The position numbers and the translations under genes were made by a program. The notes beneath the pieces were generated by a model that saw nothing but the letters and a program-made list of their open reading frames with translations, was not told the origin of the DNA and did no database searches. This document shows positions 25,864-35,916 of a stretch of 47,729 nt of DNA, piece after piece. Numbering within the stretch: position 1 is the stretch's first letter; the number at the start of each line of letters is the position of its first letter. This stretch comes from Gammaproteobacteria bacterium (GTDB taxonomy: Bacteria > Pseudomonadota > Gammaproteobacteria > Thiohalospirales > Thiohalospiraceae): NCBI GenBank assembly GCA_024277575.1, contig JAJRUX010000214.1, positions 1 through 47,729 of the forward strand. The letters run 5' to 3'.

Positions 25864-26738
25864 TGGGTACCTACAAGACAGCTTCACTGATTATTCTGCT
25901 GTTAGCGGGGATACTTCTCTCCATGTCTCTGTTTACGGTGAAAGAACGTGAGTACGCTATCGTATTCCGCCTGGGTGAGATTATGCGCTCGGATTATGAG
26001 CCGGGGCTGCATATGAAAATGCCGCTGATCAACAATGTACGCAAGTTTGACCGGCGGGTGCTGGTGCTGGATGCGCGCCCCGAGTTTTTTCTCACCAGTG
26101 AGAAGAAAAATGTCAATGTTGACTATTTTGTTGAGTGGCGGATTAAAGATGTACGTCGTTATTATACGGCGGTGGGCGGACAGGAGAGCCAAGCTCTGCA
26201 GCGGCTGTCCCGTATTATCAATGATGGCATGCTGGCGGAATTTGCCAAACGGACCATTCAGGAGGTTGTGTCGGGTGAGCGGGCCAAGATCATGGATCTG
26301 GTGCAGAAAATGGCCAACAGTCAGGCGCAGGTGTTTGGTGTAGAGGTTGTTGATGTGCGTATCAAGCGTATCGACCTGCCACCGGAGGTCAGTAACTCCG
26401 TGTATCAGCGTATGCGTGCAGAGCGGACGCGGGTTGCCAAGGAGCTGCGTTCTCGCGGTGCGGAAGCTGCGGAGCGTATCCGCGCTGAAGCCGATCGCCA
26501 GCGTACGGTTATTCTGGCAGAGGCTTATAGCCAGTCGGAACGGATTCGAGGTGAAGGTGATGCAAAAGCGACAGACATCTACGCCAAGGCTTATCAAAAG
26601 GATCCGGAATTCTATTCCTTATATCGTAGCCTGGATGCCTATAAAAAAGCTTTTAAAGATAAAAATGATCTGTTGGTCATCAAGCCGGATTCAGAGTTCT
26701 TCAAGTATTTCAATGATCCCAAAGCTGGGAAGCAGTGA
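25863..26738 (+). CDS. hflC: FtsH protease modulator HflC
   Basis: 291 aa. N-terminal signal-anchor (ASLIILLLAGILLSMSLFTV), SPFH domain beginning with KEREYAIVFRLGEIM and LDARPEFFLTSEKKNVNVD, then the coiled coil with AAERIRAEADRQRTVILAEA. Typical length. Partner of HflK in the periplasm-facing HflKC cage. Immediately downstream lies the DUF2065 gene (15 bp). Confidence 0.96.
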   Translation: MGTYKTASLIILLLAGILLSMSLFTVKEREYAIVFRLGEIMRSDYEPGLHMKMPLINNVRKFDRRVLVLDARPEFFLTSEKKNVNVDYFVEWRIKDVRRYYTAVGGQESQALQRLSRIINDGMLAEFAKRTIQEVVSGERAKIMDLVQKMANSQAQVFGVEVVDVRIKRIDLPPEVSNSVYQRMRAERTRVAKELRSRGAEAAERIRAEADRQRTVILAEAYSQSERIRGEGDAKATDIYAKAYQKDPEFYSLYRSLDAYKKAFKDKNDLLVIKPDSEFFKYFNDPKAGKQ

Positions 26739-26753
26739 TGCGGAGAGCATTGA

Positions 26754-26942
26754 ATGTGGCATGATTTGTTGACAGCGGCAGCCCTTGTGCTGGTTATCGA
26801 GGGAATTCTGCCATTTGTCAATCCAAAAGGTTATCGCCGCGCCATGATGCTGATGGCAAACCAGGAAGACAGGATGTTGCGCATTGGTGGCCTGCTCAGT
26901 ATGTTGCTGGGCTTGGTGCTTGTTTTTTTAATCAGAAACTGA
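26754..26942 (+). CDS. DUF2065 family small membrane protein (YjeT-like)
   Basis: 62 aa with two hydrophobic helices, TAAALVLVIEGILPFVNP and GGLLSMLLGLVLVFLIRN, separated by KGYRRAMMLMANQEDRMLR. This is the DUF2065 pattern, always found after hflC in this operon. Function unknown; context suggests a link with HflKC/FtsH. 10 bp from hisZ. Confidence 0.9.
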   Translation: MWHDLLTAAALVLVIEGILPFVNPKGYRRAMMLMANQEDRMLRIGGLLSMLLGLVLVFLIRN

Positions 26943-26952
26943 TTGCTGGATT

Positions 26953-28146
26953 ATGTTGCTGGACAATGAATGCTGGTTGCTGCCTGAGGGCATTGAGGAG
27001 TTGTTGCCTCCCCAGGCTGCCCGGCTGGAACAGCTTCGGCGCAAGCTGCTCGATCTGTATCATGGCTGGGGCTACGAACTGGTGGTGCCGCCGTTTATCG
27101 AATACCTGGAAACGCTGCTTACAGGTACCGGCAACGATCTGGACCTGCAAACCTTTAAACTGACTGATCAGCTTACGGGGCGCATGATGGGAGTTCGTGC
27201 GGATATGACACCGCAGGTTGCGCGTATTGACTCCCGTTACCTGCAGCAGGAGGCGCCCACCCGTCTCTGTTATATGGGGACAGTACTGCGTACCCGCCCG
27301 GCTGGTATTGCCGGTTCCCGTAGTCCCTTGCAGGTTGGTATAGAGCTCTACGGTCATGCAGGAGTTGGCAGTGATGTTGAAGTGTTGCAGTTGATGGTGG
27401 AGACATTGGCCATCAGTGGTATCAAACAGCTGCACATCGATCTGGGTCATGTGGGTATTTTCCGGGCCCTTGCTCAACAGGCGCGGCTGGATGAGCGGCA
27501 GGAGTCCGTTCTGTTTGATGCCCTGCAGCGCAAGGCCCGGCCCGAGATCGCTCTTTCCCTGGCTGAGTTGAAACTTCCGGGGCAGCTTGCTCCGATGCTG
27601 GCTGCACTGGCCGAACTGAACGGCGGTTGTGAAGTTCTTGAGCAAGCCGACATGATTCTGCAATCTGGCTCCGGTGAGGTACGAGCCGCGCTGGCAAACC
27701 TGCGAGAGATAGCGGAACAGCTTCAGCAGCGTATTCCGGAAATCCGCTTGCATTTTGATCTGGCCGAGTTGCGTGGCTACCGTTACCACACCGGGGCCGT
27801 ATTTGCCGTATACGTTCCCGGCCACAGTCAGGCGGTAGCGCAAGGCGGGCGCTATGATGATATTGGACGAGTGTTTGGTCGGGCGCGACCAGCCACGGGA
27901 TTCAGTACGGATCTGAAAACACTGGTTGCACTTGGAACAGAGCCAAAAGCTATTGGCCGGGAGGCTATTCTGGCTCCCGCCGATGATGCTCTGGAGTTGC
28001 AACTGGTGATTAAAAAATTGCGTGATAGCGGAGAGCGGGTGATCAATCTGTGGCCTGGACAAACCGGTAATGAAGCTGAGTTGGGTTGTAATCGCAAACT
28101 GACACTGCGGGACGGTGAGTGGAACGTTGTCTCTCTGAGCGAATAG
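26953..28146 (+). CDS. hisZ: ATP phosphoribosyltransferase regulatory subunit HisZ
   Basis: 397 aa paralogue of histidyl-tRNA synthetase lacking the tRNA-binding domain; forms the octamer with short-form HisG, the first enzyme of histidine synthesis. Seen: WLLPEGIEELLPPQAARLE, DQLTGRMMGVRADMTPQVAR (motif 2-like), YMGTVLRTRP, and the HisA-like YHTGAVFAVYVPG and GGRYDDIGRVFGRARPATGF segments. Its presence implies the short HisG elsewhere in the genome. The window also has the true hisS at 45418, so the two paralogues can be compared directly. Confidence 0.94.
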   Translation: MLLDNECWLLPEGIEELLPPQAARLEQLRRKLLDLYHGWGYELVVPPFIEYLETLLTGTGNDLDLQTFKLTDQLTGRMMGVRADMTPQVARIDSRYLQQEAPTRLCYMGTVLRTRPAGIAGSRSPLQVGIELYGHAGVGSDVEVLQLMVETLAISGIKQLHIDLGHVGIFRALAQQARLDERQESVLFDALQRKARPEIALSLAELKLPGQLAPMLAALAELNGGCEVLEQADMILQSGSGEVRAALANLREIAEQLQQRIPEIRLHFDLAELRGYRYHTGAVFAVYVPGHSQAVAQGGRYDDIGRVFGRARPATGFSTDLKTLVALGTEPKAIGREAILAPADDALELQLVIKKLRDSGERVINLWPGQTGNEAELGCNRKLTLRDGEWNVVSLSE

Positions 28147-28153
28147 GGTGTAG

Positions 28154-29452
<1,299 letters not shown>

Positions 29453-29526
29453 TTTTTGTCAGTCTAATAATTCTTGTATCAGAGCTTTTTTGTCGGGCAC
29501 TCGTTGTGTCCGTCATTTCTGCGTTA

Positions 29527-29562
29527 AAAAATGCTCATTTACCCGTGTAAACTCACATTTTT
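29527..29562 (+). terminator. possible terminator after purA
   Basis: Lower stem AAAAATG / CATTTTT (7 bp), a 4-nt symmetric internal loop, upper stem TTTAC / GTAAA, tetraloop CCGT, ending in a T5 run. AT-rich arms on both sides mean that it could act in either direction. Confidence 0.4.
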
Positions 29563-29907
29563 CGCCTTGAACTGACGAATTTCAGGGGCAATCTGAACAG
29601 TTACATACTCATTTTCAGCTATGCTGAATAGTTAGAAATTTTTTTAATGAATTCGCTAATGTGAAATGTGAACTAGGCCTCTTTTCTTGTTTTTAGAACT
29701 AGTCTATGCTTGGTTCGATCCTCAAGTGTTCAGTTTCTGAAACTGTTTTTTCTCGTCAGAATATAAAATAATTTTGTAACTTTATTTGCGCCTTATCTTG
29801 ATTGGGTGGTAGTAGTACTGGAACAGAATTCAGTTTCTATTCTCTCCTTGCTGCTGTTAGACGCGAAACTTGGATTACTGTTCACGGTCGTTTTTCTGAT
29901 AAATTGC

Positions 29908-29930
29908 ATCTATATTGTTGCCGGGTTAAT
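29908..29930 (+). repeat. 23 bp direct repeat, copy 2
   Basis: Exact second copy of the sequence at 20388-20410, in the same orientation, about 280 bp upstream of pgaA. The bases before it (TTGC) are similar but not identical to those of copy 1 (GCA), and the following bases differ. Confidence 0.8.
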
Positions 29931-30140
29931 AATTACCTTTAAAAAACTGCGTCAATTCACACCATGAAAAAGGTGTGGGATGGTGACTGTACGATATGTC
30001 GAGATGTGGACAGAAAAGCCCGGGAATTAAGGTGCGGGTAGATAAAAGGATACTATTTTTTGATTGAAATCTATTTGCGCTAAAAAAATACAAAAAAAGG
30101 GAACTGTTTCGCTGCAGCAGGCGTGTAATAGGTATCGGGT

Positions 30141-30175
30141 ATTGTGAAAAGGGTTGGAGTCTGTTTTTTCACAAT
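30141..30175 (+). promoter_or_regulatory. perfect 10 bp hairpin in the pgaA leader, GGA in loop
   Basis: ATTGTGAAAA / TTTTCACAAT with loop GGGTTGGAGTCTGTT, ending 31 bp before the pgaA GTG and followed by a T-rich stretch. The loop presents GGA, the core of CsrA sites, and the pgaA ribosome binding site AAGGAA holds another; further GGA triplets occur upstream at about 30006, 30048 and 30099. In E. coli CsrA represses pgaA through its leader, so the same may hold here. A protein operator or attenuator is an alternative. Confidence 0.45.
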
Positions 30176-30206
30176 GCCACTTTTTATTTTTTCATAAGGA
30201 AGTGTT

Positions 30207-32669
30207 GTGATCTTTTTTTCCCAAAACTCTTTTATTTGTGGCTGCTTTCCAGTTCGCCATTGGAATCTCTTGCTGGCTGCGGGGTTTTTATTTTGTGTCG
30301 TGACTCCGGTTGCCGGTGCGTCAGGGCTAAAGTCTCCAGCGGTGGAGCACCGTGCTGCGGTAGCGCAGGCCCGTCAGGGAGAATATGATTCAGCGCTGCA
30401 ACGCCTGTCCGTTTTGGTGAAAGCCTATCCCGCTCGCCCGCTCTTTCTCCATGACTATATCAGTGTTCTTGCTTGGGCCGGGCGTGATGATGAGGTTTTG
30501 GCACAGTTGCCACGGCTCGATCTGAAGCGGACTCCCGGCTATGTTCTCAATGCAATTGGCAAATCGGCTCGTAACCGACAGCAGCCTGAATTGGCCATCA
30601 AAGTCTATCGTGCGGCCCTGAAACGGAAATCTGGCAAACGCCAGGCTCGTCTGGGTCTTGCGCTGAGTCTGGCTGAGGCCGGGCAACCATTTAAGGCTGA
30701 TGAGCAGATGAGGATTCTGCTGAGGAGTGATCCCGATTCTGTCGAGTTGCTGGAGGCGGTGGCCTATGTTAGGCAGGCTGATCGTGACTATGCCGGGGCC
30801 ATCACTGCCTATGACCGTCTGTTGGCTAAGCACCCTGAACATCGCGCTGCCCGGCGTGGCCGGATTCTGAATATGATCCATTTGGGAGCAACCCATGAGG
30901 CGGTTCGCCTGGCGCGTCGCGAAACCGATCTGTTCAGTGCTGAAGAGCATCAACAGATAGCTGCGCATCAAGCAGCAGCGGAGGTGCGTTGGGGGCGGCT
31001 GCCGGCGGTGAATCCTGCGCATCGTCACCGCGATACTGAGCGTGCTATTACTCTGCTGAAAAATCAGTATCAACAGATGGAGGACAAGACAACCCTTTCT
31101 GCCCTGCGCAACCGGTTTGAACTTGTTCATGCCTATCGAAACAGACGCCACATGCGCAAGGCCGTTGCGTTGTATGAGCAGTTGCGTGATCAGGGTGTGA
31201 AACAGTTTCCCCCGTATGTGCAGGCAGCTGCGGGTGAAGCTTATCTCTCCCTGCATCAGCCGGAGCAGGCTGTGGTTCTGCTGAAGCGGGCTGTAAAGGG
31301 ATATCCCGATGATCTGGATGCCCAGTACGCCCTGTACTATGCGTATCTGGAGTCTGGGCAGTATGAAAAGTCACTTGCCCATATTGATGCGCTTGCCGCT
31401 TCGCTACCTGAAAAGGAGTGGCAGCCCGGAGGCAAGGAGTGGCGATGGAGTGCTGACAAACTGTATGCGCAGACCGTTGCTGCTCAGGCTCGTGCCTATG
31501 TTGGCAAACTTGATCTGGCTGAGCGCAGACTTCGTTTACTGGTAGCGCATGCTCCTGCCGATCACGATGCAAGAAATGCCTTGGCTGGTGTTGCATTGTG
31601 GCGGGGATGGCCGCGTCAGGCTCTGACTGAATACCGGATTGTGTTGGCACAGGATCCGGAGAATCTCGGTGCCCGTACCGGTGTTGCCCGGGTGATGTCC
31701 ATGCGGGGTGATGTGGCTGGTACTGATCGTGCCCTGGCGTCCCTGTTTGTTCATTACAGTGATGATCCCCATGTTCAGGATCTGCTTCGTGAAGCAAAGG
31801 TTGGCAAGATGCGGGAGCTTTGGATAGGTGTGAATGGCGGCTCCAGCTCCAGCCTGTATCAAGGTAGCAGTGAACTCACTACCGAAACCTATTATTACGA
31901 TAAGCCCTGGCAACCCGGTCTGCGTCCTTTTGTTTTTCTGCTCTACAGCGAGGCAGATTTTTCCGGACAGACAGCAACCCGCAGTCGGCTGGCTGCAGGG
32001 CTGCACTATCGGGGGCAGGATTTGATACTTCGCGGCAGTATCAGTGATGGTGATGGCTCGCCGGGTATGTCGCTGCAGGGAGACTGGTCATTGACGGATC
32101 GTTGGTATGGCCGTTTGTCGCTGGACAGTTTCAGCAATCAGACACCATTGCAGGCCGAGCTTTCCGGTGTCGAGGCCTGGTCGTTTTCTGCCGGTACAGA
32201 ATACCGTTTTCATGAGAGCCGGAGTCTGGGAATATCTGCGCAATACATGGATTTCGATGATGGTAATCGTCGCCAAACTGTTAGTGCATTCGGACGCCAG
32301 CGTTTGATTAATAGCATGCGTTACAGGCTGGAAGGTGAACTGACCGCATATCGTCAAACCAATAGTGAGGATAGTGCAGCCTATTTCAATCCATCCCGGC
32401 AAAACAGCATTGAATTGGGTTTCAACAATCAGTGGAAAACCTGGCGCCATTACGAAAAATCCATGCATCAGCGTCTGCTGGTCAATGTTGGAACAAGCAG
32501 TCAACAGGGATTTGATACTGAACTGACATGGCGTGTTGGATATGAACATCACTGGAGTTTCAGCCGGCAACTGAGCCTGAGCTACGGTATCAGCCGTGCC
32601 CGCCCTGTCTATGATGGCCGGCAGGAATATAGCACCCGTGGCTTCATGAATTTTTACGCAAGGTTTTGA
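30207..32669 (+). CDS. pgaA: poly-beta-1,6-GlcNAc export porin PgaA
   Basis: 820 aa outer membrane protein exporting PNAG. GTG start at 30207 with AAGGAAG 5-6 bp upstream; a signal peptide ends near VAGASG. Residues about 45-530 are TPR-like helices (repeats such as AQARQGEYDSALQRLSVLVK, LALSLAEAGQPFKADEQM, ALAGVALWRGWPRQALTEYR), the scaffold that binds PgaB and polymer. The rest is the 16-strand beta-barrel, with alternating aromatic strands and a final strand ending in RGFMNFYARF, the C-terminal Phe of barrel proteins. Length matches PgaA. First gene of pgaABCD; stop overlaps pgaB. Confidence 0.93.
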   Translation: MIFFSQNSFICGCFPVRHWNLLLAAGFLFCVVTPVAGASGLKSPAVEHRAAVAQARQGEYDSALQRLSVLVKAYPARPLFLHDYISVLAWAGRDDEVLAQLPRLDLKRTPGYVLNAIGKSARNRQQPELAIKVYRAALKRKSGKRQARLGLALSLAEAGQPFKADEQMRILLRSDPDSVELLEAVAYVRQADRDYAGAITAYDRLLAKHPEHRAARRGRILNMIHLGATHEAVRLARRETDLFSAEEHQQIAAHQAAAEVRWGRLPAVNPAHRHRDTERAITLLKNQYQQMEDKTTLSALRNRFELVHAYRNRRHMRKAVALYEQLRDQGVKQFPPYVQAAAGEAYLSLHQPEQAVVLLKRAVKGYPDDLDAQYALYYAYLESGQYEKSLAHIDALAASLPEKEWQPGGKEWRWSADKLYAQTVAAQARAYVGKLDLAERRLRLLVAHAPADHDARNALAGVALWRGWPRQALTEYRIVLAQDPENLGARTGVARVMSMRGDVAGTDRALASLFVHYSDDPHVQDLLREAKVGKMRELWIGVNGGSSSSLYQGSSELTTETYYYDKPWQPGLRPFVFLLYSEADFSGQTATRSRLAAGLHYRGQDLILRGSISDGDGSPGMSLQGDWSLTDRWYGRLSLDSFSNQTPLQAELSGVEAWSFSAGTEYRFHESRSLGISAQYMDFDDGNRRQTVSAFGRQRLINSMRYRLEGELTAYRQTNSEDSAAYFNPSRQNSIELGFNNQWKTWRHYEKSMHQRLLVNVGTSSQQGFDTELTWRVGYEHHWSFSRQLSLSYGISRARPVYDGRQEYSTRGFMNFYARF

Positions 32670-34648
32670 TGATGAACAAACTGAAAACGAGATCCGGGCA
32701 GTGGGTTAAAGTGCTCCGTCAATTCTGGATGGCGCTTTTTCTCCTGCCGGTTGCAATACCGGTCAGTGCCGAATTGATAGTACTTTCGTACCACGAGGCA
32801 GACCACGCCTTGGGTCACAGAAAGGATTTCAACGCAATGGCTGTGGAGACGACAGAGCTGGCGAAACAGTTCACCTGGCTCAAGGAGCATGGTTATGTTT
32901 CCGTGGGTATTGATGATCTGCTGGCAGCACAACAGGGACAGCGATCTTTGCCGGACAAGGCGGTACTGCTTACCTTTGATGATGGATATCGGGGGATGTA
33001 CCAGCAAGTGTACCCTCTTCTGCGCCTGTTTGACTTTCGTGCTGTGATTGCGGTGGTAGGGCGTTGGCAGGAAACGCCGTTGGCCAAAAAGGTCTTGTAT
33101 GGAAGCGAATGGGTACCGCGCAACTATTTTCTGCGCTGGAACGAGATACGTGAAATGGTGAAATCCGGACGGGTGGAGATCGCATCCCACAGTTATGATC
33201 TTCATCAAGGAGTTCTTGGCAATCCGCAAGGGAACAGACTGCCTGCCGCGGTAAACCGGCGCTACAACGCCAAGACTGGCGGCTATGAAAGTGATGCGCA
33301 GTACCGTAAACGAATTCGCAATGATCTGCAGCGTAACTCCGATCTGATTGCCCGTAGAACAGGAATCCGCCCGCGGGTCATGGTATGGCCGTATGGTGCC
33401 TACAACCAAGTCACCATTGATATTGCTCGAGAGGTGGGCATGCCGATAACCTTGAGCCTGGATGACAGAAAAATGGATATTGAGAACCTTGGCAATGTTG
33501 GTCGTCTGTTGATTGGTCACGGTTCCGATCTGGACAATTTTGTCTGGCAGATCAATAACCACTACAAGCCCCGGATTGAGCCGGTGCGGGTGGTGCACCT
33601 GGATCTTGATTATGTTTATGATCCGGACCCGGCTCAACAGGAGAAGAACCTGGGCAGGCTTCTGGATCGGGTCAAGGAGATGGGGGTAAATACTGTTTAT
33701 CTGCAGGCGTTCGCCGATCCCGATGGCGATGGTAATACAGATGCCCTCTATTTCCCCAACCGCCATTTGCCGGTGCGTGCTGATCTGTTCAATCGTACGG
33801 CCTGGCAGTTGCGTACGCGTGTCGGGGTAAAAGTCTATGCGTGGTTGCCGGTACTTGCTTACGACCTGCCATCGAACCACCCATTGGCCGGGATGCGAGT
33901 TATTGCCGCACCATCACGCAAGCCGGGAACAGAGAGCTATCGGCGTCTGTCGCCATTCAGTGAACAGGCGTTGCGTTTTGTTGGTGATATCTATGAAGAC
34001 CTGGCAAAGCATGCACATATCGACGGCCTGATTTTTCATGATGACGCCTATCTGGATGACTATGAAGATGCCAGCAAATGGGCGCTTTCAGCCTACAAGA
34101 AACGCTGGAACTTGCCGCCAGATATCGGCGTGATTCGACGTGATCCAGAGCTGTTCGCGCGCTGGTCGTTACTCAAGACAGAAGCCTTGGCCCAGTGGAC
34201 CGATGTGCTGACTGAACGTGCCCGCAGGTACCGCCCAAAAATTAAAACAGCGCGCAACATGTATGCTTCGGTGATTATGAACCCGGAAGCTGAAACCTGG
34301 TTTGCCCAGTCCATGGAAGTGTTTCTGAAGCATTATGACCACACTGCTGTGATGGCCATGCCGTACATGGAAAATGCCAAGGATCCAGAGGTCTGGCTGA
34401 AGGAGCTGGTCGCCCGTGTTGCCACCATTCCAGGCGCCCTTGACAGGACTGTGTTTGAATTGCAGAGCGTTGACTGGCGTAGTAAGAAACCCATTGATGG
34501 TGTGACGCTGTCTCGTCAGATGCGGTTGCTGCAGCGCAATGGTGTTATCAATTTTGGTTACTATCCTGATGACTTTATCCAGGGACGGCCGGCGCTTGAA
34601 ACGATCAGGCCTGTTATCTCCCTGAAAATTACCCCGAAGGAGTATTAG
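32669..34648 (+). CDS. pgaB: PNAG N-deacetylase PgaB (deacetylase plus GH153 domains)
   Basis: About 659 aa starting at ATG 32669, which overlaps the pgaA stop by one base (TGATG); the TTG at 32666 in the track is less likely. The N-terminal CE4-type domain has LTFDDGYRGMYQQVYPL (catalytic Asp pair) and the metal-binding IASHSYDLHQG. MVWPYGAYNQ belongs to the same fold. The C-terminal GH153-like domain carries VNTVYLQAFADPDGDGNTDA and LIFHDDAYLDDYEDAS. PgaB partially deacetylates, and can cleave, PNAG in the periplasm. Oddity: the signal peptide ends in VPVSAELIV with no lipobox cysteine, so unlike E. coli PgaB it is probably soluble or signal peptidase I-cleaved. Confidence 0.93.
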   Translation: MMNKLKTRSGQWVKVLRQFWMALFLLPVAIPVSAELIVLSYHEADHALGHRKDFNAMAVETTELAKQFTWLKEHGYVSVGIDDLLAAQQGQRSLPDKAVLLTFDDGYRGMYQQVYPLLRLFDFRAVIAVVGRWQETPLAKKVLYGSEWVPRNYFLRWNEIREMVKSGRVEIASHSYDLHQGVLGNPQGNRLPAAVNRRYNAKTGGYESDAQYRKRIRNDLQRNSDLIARRTGIRPRVMVWPYGAYNQVTIDIAREVGMPITLSLDDRKMDIENLGNVGRLLIGHGSDLDNFVWQINNHYKPRIEPVRVVHLDLDYVYDPDPAQQEKNLGRLLDRVKEMGVNTVYLQAFADPDGDGNTDALYFPNRHLPVRADLFNRTAWQLRTRVGVKVYAWLPVLAYDLPSNHPLAGMRVIAAPSRKPGTESYRRLSPFSEQALRFVGDIYEDLAKHAHIDGLIFHDDAYLDDYEDASKWALSAYKKRWNLPPDIGVIRRDPELFARWSLLKTEALAQWTDVLTERARRYRPKIKTARNMYASVIMNPEAETWFAQSMEVFLKHYDHTAVMAMPYMENAKDPEVWLKELVARVATIPGALDRTVFELQSVDWRSKKPIDGVTLSRQMRLLQRNGVINFGYYPDDFIQGRPALETIRPVISLKITPKEY

Positions 34649-34650
34649 CA

Positions 34651-35916
34651 ATGGAAAGCTCATTTCCAGACTATCTTGGCGTGGCGCTGACCTTTGCCTA
34701 TTTCTACCCCTTGGCCATGGCATATGTGTGGATGGTAGGGGGGGTGCTGTACTATTTTCAATGGGAGCATGGTCGCCCTGTTGGCGCCTTGCCACCGAGC
34801 AGCATGGCTGATTATCCTGCGGTAAGCCTGTTGGTTCCCTGCCATAACGAAGGAGAAAATCTGCGTGAGACTATCGCGGCACTGAATGGTCAGAATTATC
34901 CCGAGTTTGAGATTATCGCCATCAATGACGGTAGTACGGATGGTACCCCTGAGCTGCTGGATGAACTGGCCCGACAGTATCCCCGGTTGCGGGTAGTTCA
35001 TCTGGCAGAAAACCAGGGAAAACCCACCGCGTTACGGATGGGCGCAATGGCATCGCCTCATGAGTTTCTGATCTGTGTTGATGGTGATGCTTTGCTGGAT
35101 GCCAATGCCACTGGCTGGATTATGCAGCACTTTGTTGCCAGCCGTCGCGTGGGTGCGGTTACCGGGAATCCGCGCGTGCGTACTCGTTCCACCTTACTGG
35201 GCAAGATCCAGGTGGGTGAATTCTCCTCAATTGTCGGGCTTATCAAGCGCGCGCAGCGTATCTACGGCCGAGTGTTTACGGTCTCCGGCGTGGTTGCCGG
35301 GTTTCGGAAATCGGCACTGCAGGAGGTGGATTACTGGAGCATGGATGCCATTACCGAAGATATCGATGTCAGCTGGAAGCTGCAGCTGCGAGGCTGGGAT
35401 ATCCGTTTCGAGTCCAATGCCCTGTGCTGGATTTTGATGCCGGAAACGCTCAAGGGTTTATGGCGCCAGCGTCTACGCTGGGCCCAGGGCGGTGTTGAGG
35501 TGTTTACCCGCTATTTGCCGCAGATCCTGACCTTTCGCCAGCGGCGGATGTGGTTGTTGTGTGCCGAATATCTGATCAGTGTGCTATGGGCCTATACCAT
35601 CATTTGTCTGTTTGTCCTCTGGCTGCTGATACAGCTGGTTCCCCAGATGGAGGGAGTGGCCTCACTTTCCATGATGCCGGGCTCTACCAGTTTGTTGCTG
35701 GGAGCAACCTGTCTGATCCAGTTCGCCGTCGCTTTCTTTATTGATGGGCGCTACGAGAAGGGGCTGGGCCGGCTCTACTACTGGATGCTGTGGTATCCAC
35801 TGGTTTACTGGTTGATCAATATGTTGACCCTGGCAGCGGCCGTTCCCAAGGCGCTGCTGACCCCGCGTGGCCCGCGAGCCACCTGGGTTAGCCCTGACAG
35901 AGGAGTGCGTCCATGA
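34651..35916 (+). CDS. pgaC: PNAG synthase glycosyltransferase PgaC
   Basis: 421 aa inner membrane GT2 processive synthase polymerising UDP-GlcNAc. One N-terminal helix, then the GT domain: SLLVPCHNEGENLRETI, EIIAINDGSTDGT, ICVDGDALLD (DxD), AITEDIDVSW (catalytic TED) and the processivity motif QRLRWAQGG (QxxRW). Several C-terminal helices follow (from WLLCAEYLISVLWAYTIICL). All catalytic residues are present. Overlaps pgaD by 4 bp. PgaC works with PgaD, and the pair is activated by c-di-GMP in E. coli. Confidence 0.95.
   Translation: MESSFPDYLGVALTFAYFYPLAMAYVWMVGGVLYYFQWEHGRPVGALPPSSMADYPAVSLLVPCHNEGENLRETIAALNGQNYPEFEIIAINDGSTDGTPELLDELARQYPRLRVVHLAENQGKPTALRMGAMASPHEFLICVDGDALLDANATGWIMQHFVASRRVGAVTGNPRVRTRSTLLGKIQVGEFSSIVGLIKRAQRIYGRVFTVSGVVAGFRKSALQEVDYWSMDAITEDIDVSWKLQLRGWDIRFESNALCWILMPETLKGLWRQRLRWAQGGVEVFTRYLPQILTFRQRRMWLLCAEYLISVLWAYTIICLFVLWLLIQLVPQMEGVASLSMMPGSTSLLLGATCLIQFAVAFFIDGRYEKGLGRLYYWMLWYPLVYWLINMLTLAAAVPKALLTPRGPRATWVSPDRGVRP

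Larger units (their letters stand above)
29453..30206. other. 754 bp AT-rich non-coding region between purA and pgaA
   Basis: No credible coding ORF. Contents I can support: an A/T-arm hairpin at 29527-29562; a 6 bp hairpin TTCAGC-TAT-GCTGAA near 29613; CAGTTT-CTG-AAACTG followed by T6 at 29731-29751; the second copy of the 23 bp repeat (29908-29930); CACACC-8 nt-GGTGTG at 29958-29977; and the pgaA leader hairpin at 30141-30175. By eye it is much richer in A+T than any neighbouring gene. I see no c-di-GMP riboswitch consensus. It is long enough for one or more small RNAs besides the pga promoter. Confidence 0.7.

Noticed and set aside
29705-29730. GGTTCGATCC resembling a tRNA T-loop
   Set aside because: The flanks do not form a 5 bp T-stem, and no acceptor, D or anticodon arms can be built around it.
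29931-30200. Possible c-di-GMP riboswitch upstream of pgaA
   Set aside because: No GEMM-type conserved core was recognised; only simple hairpins are visible.
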